From positions 186,001 to 250,000 of the forward strand of contig NZ_JAEKJB010000009.1 in assembly GCF_016785095.1 (NCBI RefSeq): a stretch of 64,000 nt of DNA, given 5' to 3'. Shown here piece after piece: positions 1 to 8,450 of the stretch. This DNA comes from Alloalcanivorax marinus. Its GTDB lineage: Bacteria > Pseudomonadota > Gammaproteobacteria > Pseudomonadales > Alcanivoracaceae. Made by a program: the position numbers and the translations under genes. The notes beneath the pieces were generated by a model. That model had not been told where the DNA came from. It did no database searches and saw nothing but the letters and a program-made list of their open reading frames with translations. Position 1 is the stretch's first letter, and the number at the start of each line of letters is the position of its first letter.

Positions 1-673
1 CCACTTGCAGGATCGACGGCGCCTTGTAGCCGTCGAACACGATGTCCGCGTAGGCGATATCATGCACCACCCAGATGCCGTGCTCCCGGGCGATGGCCAC
101 CACCTTTTCGAAAAACGCCAGGTCCACGCACTGGGCGGTGGGGTTGCCGGGAAAATTCAACACCAGCAACTTGGGCTTGGGCCAGGCTTCCTTGATGGCT
201 CGCACCAGTTCCTCGAAGAAATCCACGCCGGGTACCAGCGGCACATGGCGGATGTCGGCGTTGGCGATCACGAACCCGTAGGGGTGGATCGGGTAGCTAG
301 GGTTGGGCACCAGCACGGTGTCACCGGGCCCCATGGTGGCCAGGGCCAGGTGCGCCAGCCCCTCCTTGGAGCCGATGGTGACGATGGCCTCGGAGGCCGG
401 GTCCAGTTCCACCTCATAGCGGCGCCGGTACCAGTCGGTGATCGCCTTGCGCAGGCGCGGAATGCCCCGCGACTGGGAGTAGCGGTGGGTATCGCCGCGT
501 TGGGCCGCTTCGGTGAGCTTGTCGACGATGTGTTTGGGGGTCGGCTGGTCCGGGTTGCCCATGCCGAAATCGATGATGTCCTCGCCGCGCGCGCGCGCCG
601 CCATCTTCAACTCGCCGACGATGTTGAAGACATAGGGGGGCAGGCGCTTGATGCGCTGAAAATCGGCGTCCAC
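1..673 (-). CDS. alaC: Alanine-synthesizing aminotransferase AlaC, 3' end cut by the window edge
   Basis: Pyridoxal-phosphate class I/II aminotransferase that makes alanine from pyruvate and glutamate. Only the N-terminal ~224 residues lie in the window; the gene runs off the left edge. The visible protein opens with [12 protein letters not shown] and continues with [40 protein letters not shown] and [13 protein letters not shown], all close to E. coli AlaC as I remember it. The lysine that binds PLP lies beyond the edge. The start is taken as GTG at 673, preceded by AAGGTGAT as ribosome binding site; the ATG a few bases upstream is in the wrong frame. In related genomes hom and thrC follow, which would fall outside the window. 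Confidence 0.9.
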   Translation of the reverse strand, partial: MDADFQRIKRLPPYVFNIVGELKMAARARGEDIIDFGMGNPDQPTPKHIVDKLTEAAQRGDTHRYSQSRGIPRLRKAITDWYRRRYEVELDPASEAIVTIGSKEGLAHLALATMGPGDTVLVPNPSYPIHPYGFVIANADIRHVPLVPGVDFFEELVRAIKEAWPKPKLLVLNFPGNPTAQCVDLAFFEKVVAIAREHGIWVVHDIAYADIVFDGYKAPSILQV

Positions 674-740
674 GGCATCACCTTGGGTGGGTCACTGGGA
701 AGCCGGACACATTAACGGCGCAGCCCGGTGCCGTCAATGT

Positions 741-786
741 AAAAGGCCCCGCCGGAGCGGCGCAAACCGCCGCCAGACGGGGCCTT
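741..786 (-). terminator. Rho-independent terminator after dsbC
   Basis: Read on the minus strand, the arms AAGGCCCCG and CGGGGCCTT enclose a GC-rich loop and end in a short T run. It lies just after the dsbC stop codon and before the alaC start, so it separates the two same-strand genes. Confidence 0.8.
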
Positions 787-802
787 GAAGGGCACCGGGC
801 GA

Positions 803-1540
803 TTACAGGCCGAGGCGCTGATTGAGCTGTTCGGGGGTCACGTAACCACCCAGTTGAGCGCCCTCGGCGGTGTAGATGGCCGGTGTGCCACGCACGCCGA
901 AGTCGAGCCCCATCTGGTAGTCCCGATCGACCGCGTCGGCGCAGTCGGCCAGCTTCGCGTCGGACACCTTGTCGTTGAGCTTGGCGGCGGTGAGCGCCTG
1001 GCGGGGGTCGGCGTCACACCAGATGTGTCGCATGTCCTCGGCCGCCTGGGAATCGGGGCCGCCGCGCGGGAAGGCCAGGTAATGCACGGTAATGCCTTCG
1101 CCGGTGTATTCCTCGATGTGCCGATGCAGCTTGCGGCAGTAGCCGCAGGTGATGTCGGTGAAGGCGTAAATCTCCGCCTTTTCCTCGCCCTCGGCCGGGT
1201 AGGTGATCATGGAGGCCTTGTCGACGGCGGCCAGCCCGTCGCGGCGCACCTTCCGATAGCGCTCCTCCTTCAGGTTGACCACCTCGCCGTCGCGCATCTG
1301 AATGACATCGCCGGTGAAGATCAACTCGCCGTTCTTGGAGGCGTACACGATTTCCTGGCCATTCAGTTCCACTTCCACCAGCCCTTCCGCCGGGGACGGA
1401 TTGATGGCGGTGATGCGGGCGCGGGGAAAGGCCTCCTGGAATTCGGCGCGGAATGCCTTCTCATCCATTCCCCCGTCGGCGTGAACGGTGGCCGCGGCGG
1501 CCATCAGCAGGCCCAGTGCGGTGGCTGTCAGTGCTTTCAT
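803..1540 (-). CDS. dsbC: Thiol:disulfide interchange protein DsbC
   Basis: Periplasmic disulfide isomerase that reshuffles wrong disulfides and is kept reduced by DsbD. The 245-aa protein starts at ATG 1540 with a signal peptide (MKALTATALGLLMAAAATVHA). An N-terminal dimerisation domain follows, then a thioredoxin fold with the active site CGYC inside YAFTDITCGYCRKLH and a cis-proline loop (GVRGTPAIY). The length is normal for the family. A longer reading frame extends upstream to 1768, but it lacks a signal peptide and overlaps xerD. It lies about 70 bp after xerD on the same strand, the usual order in pseudomonads and relatives. Confidence 0.95.
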   Translation of the reverse strand: MKALTATALGLLMAAAATVHADGGMDEKAFRAEFQEAFPRARITAINPSPAEGLVEVELNGQEIVYASKNGELIFTGDVIQMRDGEVVNLKEERYRKVRRDGLAAVDKASMITYPAEGEEKAEIYAFTDITCGYCRKLHRHIEEYTGEGITVHYLAFPRGGPDSQAAEDMRHIWCDADPRQALTAAKLNDKVSDAKLADCADAVDRDYQMGLDFGVRGTPAIYTAEGAQLGGYVTPEQLNQRLGL

Positions 1541-1607
1541 CGTTGTTCTCCGTCCGTGTGGTCCGCCCCCGGGGGCTGCGAATGCAATACGACCGTTTGA
1601 TCGAGAC

Positions 1608-2534
1608 TCAGGTTCCCGAGCGCGGGTGGTGGCGCTCGTAGACTTCACGCAGCCGGTGCTGGGCCACGTGGGTATAGATCTGGGTGGTGGACAGATCACT
1701 GTGGCCAAGCAGCATCTGCACCACGCGCAGGTCGGCGCCGTGATTGAGCAGATGCGTGGCGAAGGCATGCCTCAGTGTATGAGGCGACAGGGACTTTTGC
1801 ACGCCGGCGCGGGTGGCGAGCTGCTTGACGCGATGCCAGAAAGTCTGGCGTGTCATGCGGGTGCCACGACGGCTCGGGAACAGCACCTCCCGATCCTCGC
1901 CGAGCAGCGCCGGGCGGCCGTCGCGCAGGTAACGCTCCAGCCAATGCAGCGCCTCCTCGCCCAGCGGGACCAGCCGCTCCTTGTCACCCTTGCCCACCAC
2001 CCGCACCAGCCCCTGGCGCGGGTTCACCTGGCTCAGGGTCAACCCGACCAGTTCCGACACCCGCAACCCGGACGCGTAGAGCACTTCCAGCATGGCCCGG
2101 TCGCGCAGGCCCAGGGCATCATCGAGATCCGGCGCCGCCAGCAGCGATTCCACGTCCGCCTCGGAGAGGGTCTTGGGCAGGGGCCGGCCGGTGCGCGGCC
2201 GGTCCACATTGAGCGTGGGATCGTCCCGTAAACGCCCTTCCCGCTTCATCCAGCGGAAAAAGCTTTTCATGGCGGACAGCTGACGGGCCACGGAGCGGGC
2301 GCTCACCCCCACCCGGTCGGCCAGATACTCGAGTATGTCCAGTCGCTGGCAGCGGGCCAGCCCGCCACCCCGGGCCGCCAGCCACTGGCCGAGCTGACGC
2401 AGGTCACGACCATAGCTTTCCAGGGTGTGACGGCTCAACCCGCGTTCCAGCCATTGCGCATCCAGCCAGGCATCGATCAGGGCCTGATCGGCATCCGGCA
2501 GCGGTGGCGGCGAGGAAGGGGGCGAGGCGTTCAT
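1608..2534 (-). CDS. xerD: Site-specific tyrosine recombinase XerD
   Basis: With XerC it resolves chromosome dimers at dif under FtsK control. The 308-aa protein has the N-terminal SAM-like core-binding domain (WLERGLSRHTLESYGRDL) and the C-terminal catalytic domain. The catalytic set is visible: Arg in ASGLRVSELVGL, His-x-x-Arg in SPHTLRHAFATHLL, His in LLGHSDLSTTQIY and the nucleophilic Tyr in TQIYTHV. ATG 2534 is preferred over the upstream in-frame ATG (2570) because it gives a normal XerD N-terminus with a proline-rich leader. Its neighbour dsbC is conserved. Confidence 0.95.
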   Translation of the reverse strand: MNASPPSSPPPLPDADQALIDAWLDAQWLERGLSRHTLESYGRDLRQLGQWLAARGGGLARCQRLDILEYLADRVGVSARSVARQLSAMKSFFRWMKREGRLRDDPTLNVDRPRTGRPLPKTLSEADVESLLAAPDLDDALGLRDRAMLEVLYASGLRVSELVGLTLSQVNPRQGLVRVVGKGDKERLVPLGEEALHWLERYLRDGRPALLGEDREVLFPSRRGTRMTRQTFWHRVKQLATRAGVQKSLSPHTLRHAFATHLLNHGADLRVVQMLLGHSDLSTTQIYTHVAQHRLREVYERHHPRSGT

Positions 2535-2663
2535 GGCCGGGAGTATTGGCGAAGGCCGGATAAAACTCAAACGTTCCCGGTTTTACCTTTTATTACCCGG
2601 CACGCCGGCATGCCCTTGGCATACTGGGGAGGCGAATAATGTACCGGCGCAGGAGAGGACCTT

Positions 2664-2915
2664 ATGGGTATTTTATCGTGGATTGTCCTGGGTCTGCTGG
2701 CGGGGATCATCGCCAAGTGGATCATGCCCGGCCGCGATGGCGGGGGCTTCATCATCACCACCATTCTGGGGATTATCGGCGCCATCGTCGGCGGCTGGCT
2801 GGGTTCCATGGCCGGCGTTGGCGGCCCGGTGAGCTCCTTCAGCCTGGGCGGCCTGGTCACCGCCGTGATCGGCGCGCTGGTGGTGCTGGTGGTGTTCCGG
2901 GCGGTGGCCCGTTAA
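2664..2915 (+). CDS. GlsB/YeaQ/YmgE-type small membrane protein
   Basis: An 83-aa inner-membrane protein of the transglycosylase-associated / stress-response family. Three hydrophobic segments alternate with glycine-rich turns: residues about 3-18, 28-50 and 60-82. The family signature GLLAGIIAKWIMPGRDGGGF is clear. An AGGAG ribosome binding site precedes ATG 2664. The gene stands alone between two minus-strand blocks and has its own terminator. The cellular role of this family is not settled; expression under acid or general stress is reported in other bacteria. Confidence 0.85.
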   Translation: MGILSWIVLGLLAGIIAKWIMPGRDGGGFIITTILGIIGAIVGGWLGSMAGVGGPVSSFSLGGLVTAVIGALVVLVVFRAVAR

Positions 2916-2944
2916 CGGCACGATCCCGGCCAGAACCACCGACA

Positions 2945-2980
2945 AAAAGAAGGGCCGCCCCGAGGGGCGGCCCTTCTTTT
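2945..2980. terminator. Bidirectional rho-independent terminator
   Basis: A near-perfect hairpin has arms AAGAAGGGCCGCCCC / GGGGCGGCCCTTCTT around a GAG loop, flanked by A-runs on one side and T-runs on the other. It can end both the GlsB transcript (plus) and the rplS operon (minus) that converge here. Confidence 0.9.
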
Positions 2981-3083
2981 ATCCGGAAATCCAGCCGGCC
3001 CGGTCCAGAGGTCGCTTCCGATTGCCCTACAGCAAAGGCTGAAGCGACGTGGCTCGCGGGCCGGCCTGGCGGCGCGCGCCGTT

Positions 3084-3440
3084 TTAGCGGATTTTTTCCT
3101 TGATGCGCGCGGACTTGCCGGAGCGCTCGCGCAGGAAGTACAGCTTGGCGCGACGCACGTCACCGCGACGATTCACTTCGATGGAATCGATGATCGGGCT
3201 GTGCAGCTGGAACACCCGCTCAACGCCCACGCCGTGGGAGACCTTACGCACGGTGAAGGCGGAGTTCAGGCCGCGGTTGCGACGGGCGATGACCACGCCC
3301 TGGAACGCCTGCAGACGCTCCCGGTTGCCTTCCTTTACTTTCACTTGCACGGTGACGGTGTCACCGGCGCCGAACTCGGGCACGTCGGTCTTCAACTGTG
3401 CCTGTTCGATTTCCTGAATCAGGGGTTTCTTGCCGCTCAT
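3084..3440 (-). CDS. rplS: 50S ribosomal protein L19
   Basis: A 118-aa L19 that helps form the 30S-50S interface. Family blocks are visible: [45 protein letters not shown] and [17 protein letters not shown]. It is the last gene of the rpsP-rimM-trmD-rplS operon, 14 bp after trmD, and ends before the terminator at 2945-2980. Confidence 0.98.
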   Translation of the reverse strand: MSGKKPLIQEIEQAQLKTDVPEFGAGDTVTVQVKVKEGNRERLQAFQGVVIARRNRGLNSAFTVRKVSHGVGVERVFQLHSPIIDSIEVNRRGDVRRAKLYFLRERSGKSARIKEKIR

Positions 3441-3454
3441 GGCGCGCTCCTCGG

Positions 3455-4240
3455 TTATTGGTCGCTGTATCGCCGCCCGTCGTCATCCGCCTGGTATTCG
3501 CGGATGTAATCGTCGAGCAACTCGCTCTCTTCCTTGCTCAAGCCCCGCGCGCGGCGCGCCTCGAGCAAGTCGGGACGCCACCGCCAGGTGCGTCCCAGTG
3601 CCTGTTTGAGCCGCCAGCGACGGATCCGTTCATGATCCCCGCTGAGCAGCACCTCAGGCACGGCGCGATCCCGGTACATCTCGGGCCGCGTGTAGTGCGG
3701 GCAGTCCAGAAGGTTCTCCATGTCGCCGGAGAACGAGTCCTGGGCCGCCGAGTCCTGATGCCCGAGCACCCCGGGCAACAAACGCGTGACCGCGTCGATC
3801 AGCACCAGCGCCGGCAACTCACCGCCGCTGAGCACGTAATCACCGATCGACACCTGTTCATCCACTTCGGTCTCGATCAGCCTTTCGTCCACCCCCTCAT
3901 AGCGCCCGGCCAGCAGGATCAACCCGGGCTCGGCGGCCAATTCCGCCGCCTTCGCCTGGGTCAGCGGCCGTCCCTGGGGGGACAGATAAATCGTTTTCGC
4001 CGGCCCGGCGCGGCGCCGGGCCTCGGCCAGGGCCTTTTCCAGCGGCGCCACCTTCATCACCATGCCGGGGCCGCCGCCGAAGGGCCGGTCGTCCACGGTG
4101 CGGTGCCGGTCCTCGGTGAAGTCCCTGGGGTTCACCGTGTCCAGCGTCAGCAGGCCGTTTTCCACCGCCCTCCGGGTGACACCGAAGTCGGTGACCGCGC
4201 GGGCCATCTCCGGGAACAGGCTGACCAGCGTGATACGCAC
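3455..4240 (-). CDS. trmD: tRNA (guanine-N1-)-methyltransferase TrmD
   Basis: A 261-aa SPOUT-fold enzyme that puts m1G at position 37 of tRNAs, using S-adenosylmethionine, and prevents frameshifting. It shows the N-terminal FPEM motif, the knot region [14 protein letters not shown] with [15 protein letters not shown], and the C-terminal helical domain. The start is GTG at 4240. Its G is shared with the TAG stop of rimM (TAGTG), so the two genes are probably translationally coupled. Confidence 0.97.
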   Translation of the reverse strand: MRITLVSLFPEMARAVTDFGVTRRAVENGLLTLDTVNPRDFTEDRHRTVDDRPFGGGPGMVMKVAPLEKALAEARRRAGPAKTIYLSPQGRPLTQAKAAELAAEPGLILLAGRYEGVDERLIETEVDEQVSIGDYVLSGGELPALVLIDAVTRLLPGVLGHQDSAAQDSFSGDMENLLDCPHYTRPEMYRDRAVPEVLLSGDHERIRRWRLKQALGRTWRWRPDLLEARRARGLSKEESELLDDYIREYQADDDGRRYSDQ

Positions 4241-4770
4241 TAAAACTCCGGGTCCCAGTCCACCCGCAACTCGCCGGCGTCCAGGTCCACCGCGCGGACC
4301 ACCTCATCGGGGGTCCAGGGCAACAGGCGCTCCTGGCGGTCCAGGCTGTCGGCGTCGCCGCGCACCACCAGGACGTCATTGGCGCCGGTTTCCAGCAGCT
4401 CGTGCACCCGGCCCAGGTCGCGACCGTCCTCGAGTTTTACCCGCAGGCCGATCAGGTCCCGCCAGTAATACTCACCGTCGCCGGCCTCGGGCAGTTGCGA
4501 GCGGGGCACGGCGATTTCCCGGCCCACCAGTTCGCGGGCGGCCCGGTCACGGTCGTCGTAACCGTCCAGGCCTGCCACCAGCCCCTTGCCCTGACGGCGC
4601 TTGCCGGCGATCTTCACCGGTTTCCAGGCGCCGTCCTCGAACAAATGCCAGGGCTGGTAATCGAAGATGTTTTCCATCGGGTCGGTGAAGGAATACACCT
4701 TCACCCACCCTTTGACGCCGTGGACCGAGACAATGCGGCCCACCACCAACACCTCATCGGGTGTCAGCAT
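4240..4770 (-). CDS. rimM: Ribosome maturation factor RimM
   Basis: A 176-aa protein that assists maturation of the 30S head and binds S19. It shows the N-terminal RimM barrel ([23 protein letters not shown]) and the C-terminal PRC-barrel ([30 protein letters not shown]). It lies between rpsP (2 bp gap) and trmD (1-base overlap). Confidence 0.97.
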   Translation of the reverse strand: MLTPDEVLVVGRIVSVHGVKGWVKVYSFTDPMENIFDYQPWHLFEDGAWKPVKIAGKRRQGKGLVAGLDGYDDRDRAARELVGREIAVPRSQLPEAGDGEYYWRDLIGLRVKLEDGRDLGRVHELLETGANDVLVVRGDADSLDRQERLLPWTPDEVVRAVDLDAGELRVDWDPEF

Positions 4771-4772
4771 GA

Positions 4773-5033
4773 TCAGGCGCTCTGCTGGGCTTCCCGGCGA
4801 GCTTCCTTGACCAGCGCCTTGACGCGCTCGGAAGGCTGGGCACCCTTGGCCATCCAGGCTTCAACCGCTTCCACGTCCAGCTTCAGACGCACTTCACCGC
4901 CACGGGCGATGGGGTTGAAGAAACCCAGGTTATCGATGAAACGGCCATCACGGGCGTCGCGGCTGTTGGCGGCCACGATGCGGTAGAAGGGGCGTTTTTT
5001 GGAGCCACCACGGGCGAGACGAATAACTACCAT
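4773..5033 (-). CDS. rpsP: 30S ribosomal protein S16
   Basis: An 86-aa S16 beginning [19 protein letters not shown], with [15 protein letters not shown] further on. It is the first gene of the operon. The ~150-bp gap to ffh upstream, which holds no gene, probably carries the operon promoter, although I could not pick a convincing -35/-10 pair there. Confidence 0.97.
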   Translation of the reverse strand: MVVIRLARGGSKKRPFYRIVAANSRDARDGRFIDNLGFFNPIARGGEVRLKLDVEAVEAWMAKGAQPSERVKALVKEARREAQQSA

Positions 5034-5183
5034 AGTTGCAATACCTTGTTTTCAATCCGGTTTCCCGGCCCGCGGGCTTCGCCCCGGGCCATCGTATCCG
5101 CTTGAAACCCCGCCGGCGCCAGGGCCGGACGGGTCGCGAAGGGGGCGGATTATACGGCCATCCGCCGGCGAGATAAAGCCCGG

Positions 5184-6632
5184 CTAGCGGCCTCCGCCCA
5201 TGGGGGGCAGACCGCCGCCGCCGCCCATCGGCGGCATACCGCCACCCGGGGGCATGCCACCGCCCCCCATGCCACCGCCGGAGCCGCCGCCCATCATGCC
5301 TTCCATGCCGCGCATCATGTTCTTCATGCCGCCCTTGGTGCGCATCTTCTTCATCATCTTGGACATCATTTTCTGCTGCTTCATGAGCCGGTTGAGATCC
5401 TGGATCTCCAGGCCGGCCCCGGCGGCGATGCGCTTCTTGCGCGAGCCCTTGATGACGTCCGGATTACGGCGCTCCTTGGGAGTCATGGAGTCGATCAGCG
5501 CTTCCATGTGTTTCATCTGTTTCAGCGCCGCCGGGTCCTGGGCGGCCTGCATCATGGAACCCATGCCGGGCAGCTTGTCGAGCAGGCTGCCCAGCCCGCC
5601 CATGTTGCGCATCTGCTGGAACTGATCCTTCAGATCCTCGAAGTCCATCGCCTTGCCTTTCTTGAACTTCTTGGCGATTTTGTCGGCTTTCTTCTTGTCC
5701 AGGGTGCGCTCGGCCTGCTCCACCAGGGACAACACGTCGCCCATGCCGAGGATGCGACTGGCGATCCGGTCCGGGTGGAACGGTTCCAGGGCGTCGGTCT
5801 TCTCGCCCATGCCGATGAACTTGATCGGCTTGCCGGTGAGGTGGCGCACCGACAGCGCCGCGCCGCCCCGGGAGTCGCCGTCCGCCTTGGTGAGAATCAC
5901 GCCGGTGAGCGGCAGGGCGTCATTGAAGGCGCGCGCCGTGTTGGCGGCGTCCTGGCCGGTCATGGCGTCCACCACGAACAGGGTCTCGGTGGGCGAGATG
6001 GCGCTGTTGAGGCGCTTGATCTCGGCCATCATGTCCTCATCCACGTGGAGACGACCGGCGGTGTCCACGATCAGCACGTCCATGTACTTGTTGCGGGCCG
6101 CCTGCAGAGCACCGTTGGCGATGTCCACCGGGTCCTGATCGCCGCTGGAGGGGAAGAACTCCGCCTTCACCTCGCCGGCCAGGGTCTCGAGCTGGTCGAT
6201 GGCCGCCGGGCGGTACACGTCCGCGGACACCACCATGACCTTCTTCTTCTCGCGTTCCTGCAGATAGCGGGCGAGCTTGGCCACGGAGGTGGTCTTGCCG
6301 GCGCCCTGCAGACCCGCCATCAGGATGATGGCCGGCGGCTTGACCGACAGATCCAGGGCGTCGTTGGCGTCGCCCATGGTGTGCACCAGCTCGTCGTTGA
6401 CGATCTTGACGAACGCCTGGCCCGGATTGAGGCTCTTGAGCACTTCCTGCCCGAGCGCCTTTTCCTTCACCTGCTCGACGAACTCCTTGACCACCGGCAG
6501 GGCCACGTCGGCCTCCAGCAGCGCCTTGCGCACCTCGCGCAGGGTGTCGCGGATATTGTCCTCGGTGAGCTGCCCCTGACCGGCCAGGCTCTTGAGCGAC
6601 TGACCCAGACGGTCCGTGAGATTCTCGAACAT
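5184..6632 (-). CDS. ffh: Signal recognition particle protein Ffh (SRP54)
   Basis: GTPase that binds signal sequences and 4.5S RNA and delivers ribosomes to FtsY. The 482-aa protein has the N domain, the G domain (GLQGAGKTTS, VDTAGRLHVDE, TKADGDSRGG) and the methionine-rich M domain (KQQKMMSKMMKKM). The start is set at ATG 6632 (MFENLTDRLGQ); two further in-frame ATGs lie just upstream. The tail is longer than in E. coli (453 aa): about 45 extra residues of Gly/Pro/Met repeats such as GGGMPPGGGMPPMGGGGG. Confidence 0.97.
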   Translation of the reverse strand: MFENLTDRLGQSLKSLAGQGQLTEDNIRDTLREVRKALLEADVALPVVKEFVEQVKEKALGQEVLKSLNPGQAFVKIVNDELVHTMGDANDALDLSVKPPAIILMAGLQGAGKTTSVAKLARYLQEREKKKVMVVSADVYRPAAIDQLETLAGEVKAEFFPSSGDQDPVDIANGALQAARNKYMDVLIVDTAGRLHVDEDMMAEIKRLNSAISPTETLFVVDAMTGQDAANTARAFNDALPLTGVILTKADGDSRGGAALSVRHLTGKPIKFIGMGEKTDALEPFHPDRIASRILGMGDVLSLVEQAERTLDKKKADKIAKKFKKGKAMDFEDLKDQFQQMRNMGGLGSLLDKLPGMGSMMQAAQDPAALKQMKHMEALIDSMTPKERRNPDVIKGSRKKRIAAGAGLEIQDLNRLMKQQKMMSKMMKKMRTKGGMKNMMRGMEGMMGGGSGGGMGGGGMPPGGGMPPMGGGGGLPPMGGGR

Positions 6633-6796
6633 GATCATCAACCTCCAGAATTGCGGGCGCCCGGCCCGGAATCCGGGGCCTGAGCGACAGGGGGCCGATT
6701 ATAGGGCACCAAGGCCCGATCCGTCATGGCGGGACGCTTCAAAAGCACCCCCACCTATGCCAGACTTCGGCGGCTTTTCCGGAGAAATCTCGACTT

Positions 6797-7600
6797 ATGA
6801 GCCCTGCCGAGGCCCTTGGCCTGACCGCCACTTTCTTTTACGCCCTGGCGTCACTGCTGGTATTCCGGCAGTTCCGCTCCCAGAGCGCGCCGTCCACCGC
6901 CCTGTTGCTGGCCCCCGCCGCGGTGGCGACGGCGGTGCACGCGGTATCGCTGTATTTCCTCATGGTCACCGACCAGGGGCTGCTGCTGGGCGTGCTGCCG
7001 GTGGCCTCGTGCATGTCGGCGGTGGGCGCCGGCCTGGTCATCGTTTCCAGCCTGTACCGGCCCTTTCAGTGGATCGGCGCCCTGGTGTTCCCGTTCGCGG
7101 CGCTGATCATCCCCGCCAGCCTGTGGATCAACACCGGCTACCGGGTGCACCCCCTGGAGCACGGCATCGGCCTGCACGTACTGCTGTCGATCCTGGCCTA
7201 TTCGGTGCTGGTGATCTCCGCCTGCCAGGCGATCCTGCTGCTGATACAGCATCGCCAGCTCAAGGATGGCCATATCCGCGGCGTGATGCGGGTGTTCCCT
7301 CCGATCCAGGTGATGGAGTCGATGCTGTTCGACACCATCTGGCTGGGCGAGGCACTGCTCACCGTGGCGATCCTGTTCGGCTTCCTGTACGTGGACGACC
7401 TGTTCGCCCAGCACCTGGTGCACAAGACCGTGTTGACCCTGGCGTCCTGGGTGATCTTCGCGGTGCTGCTGGCCGGCCGCCACCTGCGCGGCTGGCGCGG
7501 CCTGACCGCGATCCGCTTCACCCTGGCCGGCTTCGCCGTGCTGCTGGTGGCGTTTTTCGGCTCGCAACTGGTGCTGGAAGTGGTTCTTGGCCGCCGATGA
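6797..7600 (+). CDS. YpjD/CcsA-like cytochrome c assembly family membrane protein
   Basis: A 267-aa inner-membrane protein with about eight predicted membrane segments. It belongs to the CcmC/CcsA-like family that handles heme, and contains HPLEHGIGLHVLLSILAYS and a late LVHKTVLTLASW segment with conserved histidines. It lies opposite ffh and upstream of a CorC/HlyC-type gene, the usual neighbourhood of ypjD in gammaproteobacteria. Its stop overlaps the start of the next gene (ATGA). The exact function of YpjD is not established. Confidence 0.85.
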   Translation: MSPAEALGLTATFFYALASLLVFRQFRSQSAPSTALLLAPAAVATAVHAVSLYFLMVTDQGLLLGVLPVASCMSAVGAGLVIVSSLYRPFQWIGALVFPFAALIIPASLWINTGYRVHPLEHGIGLHVLLSILAYSVLVISACQAILLLIQHRQLKDGHIRGVMRVFPPIQVMESMLFDTIWLGEALLTVAILFGFLYVDDLFAQHLVHKTVLTLASWVIFAVLLAGRHLRGWRGLTAIRFTLAGFAVLLVAFFGSQLVLEVVLGRR

Positions 7601-8376
7601 ATATCAGCGAGGCGGATCAAGCAGCCATCCACGCTCTCTGGGATGAGCTGGCGGAACTCCCCGCCTCGCAACCGGATACCGCCCTGGACCTCCTGCTTAA
7701 CCGGATCGCCGGGCTGATCGACTCCCACCACGGTTACTGGCTGTGCTCGATCCGGCTCGTCGATGACGACGGCGACGCCCTGCTCGGCTGGCGCGCCCGC
7801 TCGATCCGGTTCTTCGGTGAGCTGCCGGCGGACCAGGAAGTCTACGTGGCCACCGTGAAGCGTCTGGACAAGGGCATCCCGGACGAATCCACCCGCAACC
7901 ACGTGCATCAGGCCGGACGCTTCCGCGCCACCCTGCTGCGCGACCATGTCTCAGCGGCGTTTTATCGCGGCGATCATTACATTCACCATTATCTTGGTCG
8001 GGGCATCACCGACCGCCTGTTCGTGGTGATGCCGGTGAACCAGGATCTGGAGAGCTTTTTCGTGTTCGACCGCCTGCGCGACCAGGCGGATTTCACCTCC
8101 CGGGATATGGAGGTGGCCCGCTATGCCCTGCGTAGCCTGAGCTGGCTGAATCGCCAGATTCACCTCAGCCATGGCCAGTTCATGGCCGAGGCACCGCTCA
8201 CCCCCACCGAACGCCTGGTGCTCAAGCACTTGCTCGCCGGCCATGCCGAGAAAGCCATCGCCGATACCCTGGGCCAGAGCCCCCACACCACCCACGAGTA
8301 CGTCAAAACCCTGTTTCGCAAGTTCAACGCGCGCAGCCGCGCCCAGCTCACCGCCCTCTGGCTGGGCCACGACTGA
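7597..8376 (+). CDS. LuxR-family transcriptional regulator
   Basis: A 259-aa protein with a C-terminal LuxR-type helix-turn-helix of about 60 residues: LTPTERLVLKHLLAGHAEKA, then LGQSPHTTHEYVKTLFRKF. The N-terminal ~190 residues look like a GAF-type sensor region, but I cannot name a ligand and the acyl-homoserine-lactone signature is not obvious. The start ATG at 7597 overlaps the ypjD stop by 4 bases, so both are on one transcript. Longer in-frame readings upstream are only an open frame through ypjD. The gene sits between ypjD and the corC-like gene, which are often direct neighbours. Confidence 0.8.
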   Translation: MNISEADQAAIHALWDELAELPASQPDTALDLLLNRIAGLIDSHHGYWLCSIRLVDDDGDALLGWRARSIRFFGELPADQEVYVATVKRLDKGIPDESTRNHVHQAGRFRATLLRDHVSAAFYRGDHYIHHYLGRGITDRLFVVMPVNQDLESFFVFDRLRDQADFTSRDMEVARYALRSLSWLNRQIHLSHGQFMAEAPLTPTERLVLKHLLAGHAEKAIADTLGQSPHTTHEYVKTLFRKFNARSRAQLTALWLGHD

Positions 8377-8450
8377 CCCCGCCTTTCGCTTGACAGCCCC
8401 CGGCCACCCCCAAACAATGGCCTGCCAATAAGCAACAGAACGACTTCCTC

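Noticed and set aside
803..1768. Longer dsbC reading frame starting at 1768
   Set aside because: It would overlap xerD by 160 bp and bury the clear signal peptide that starts at 1540.
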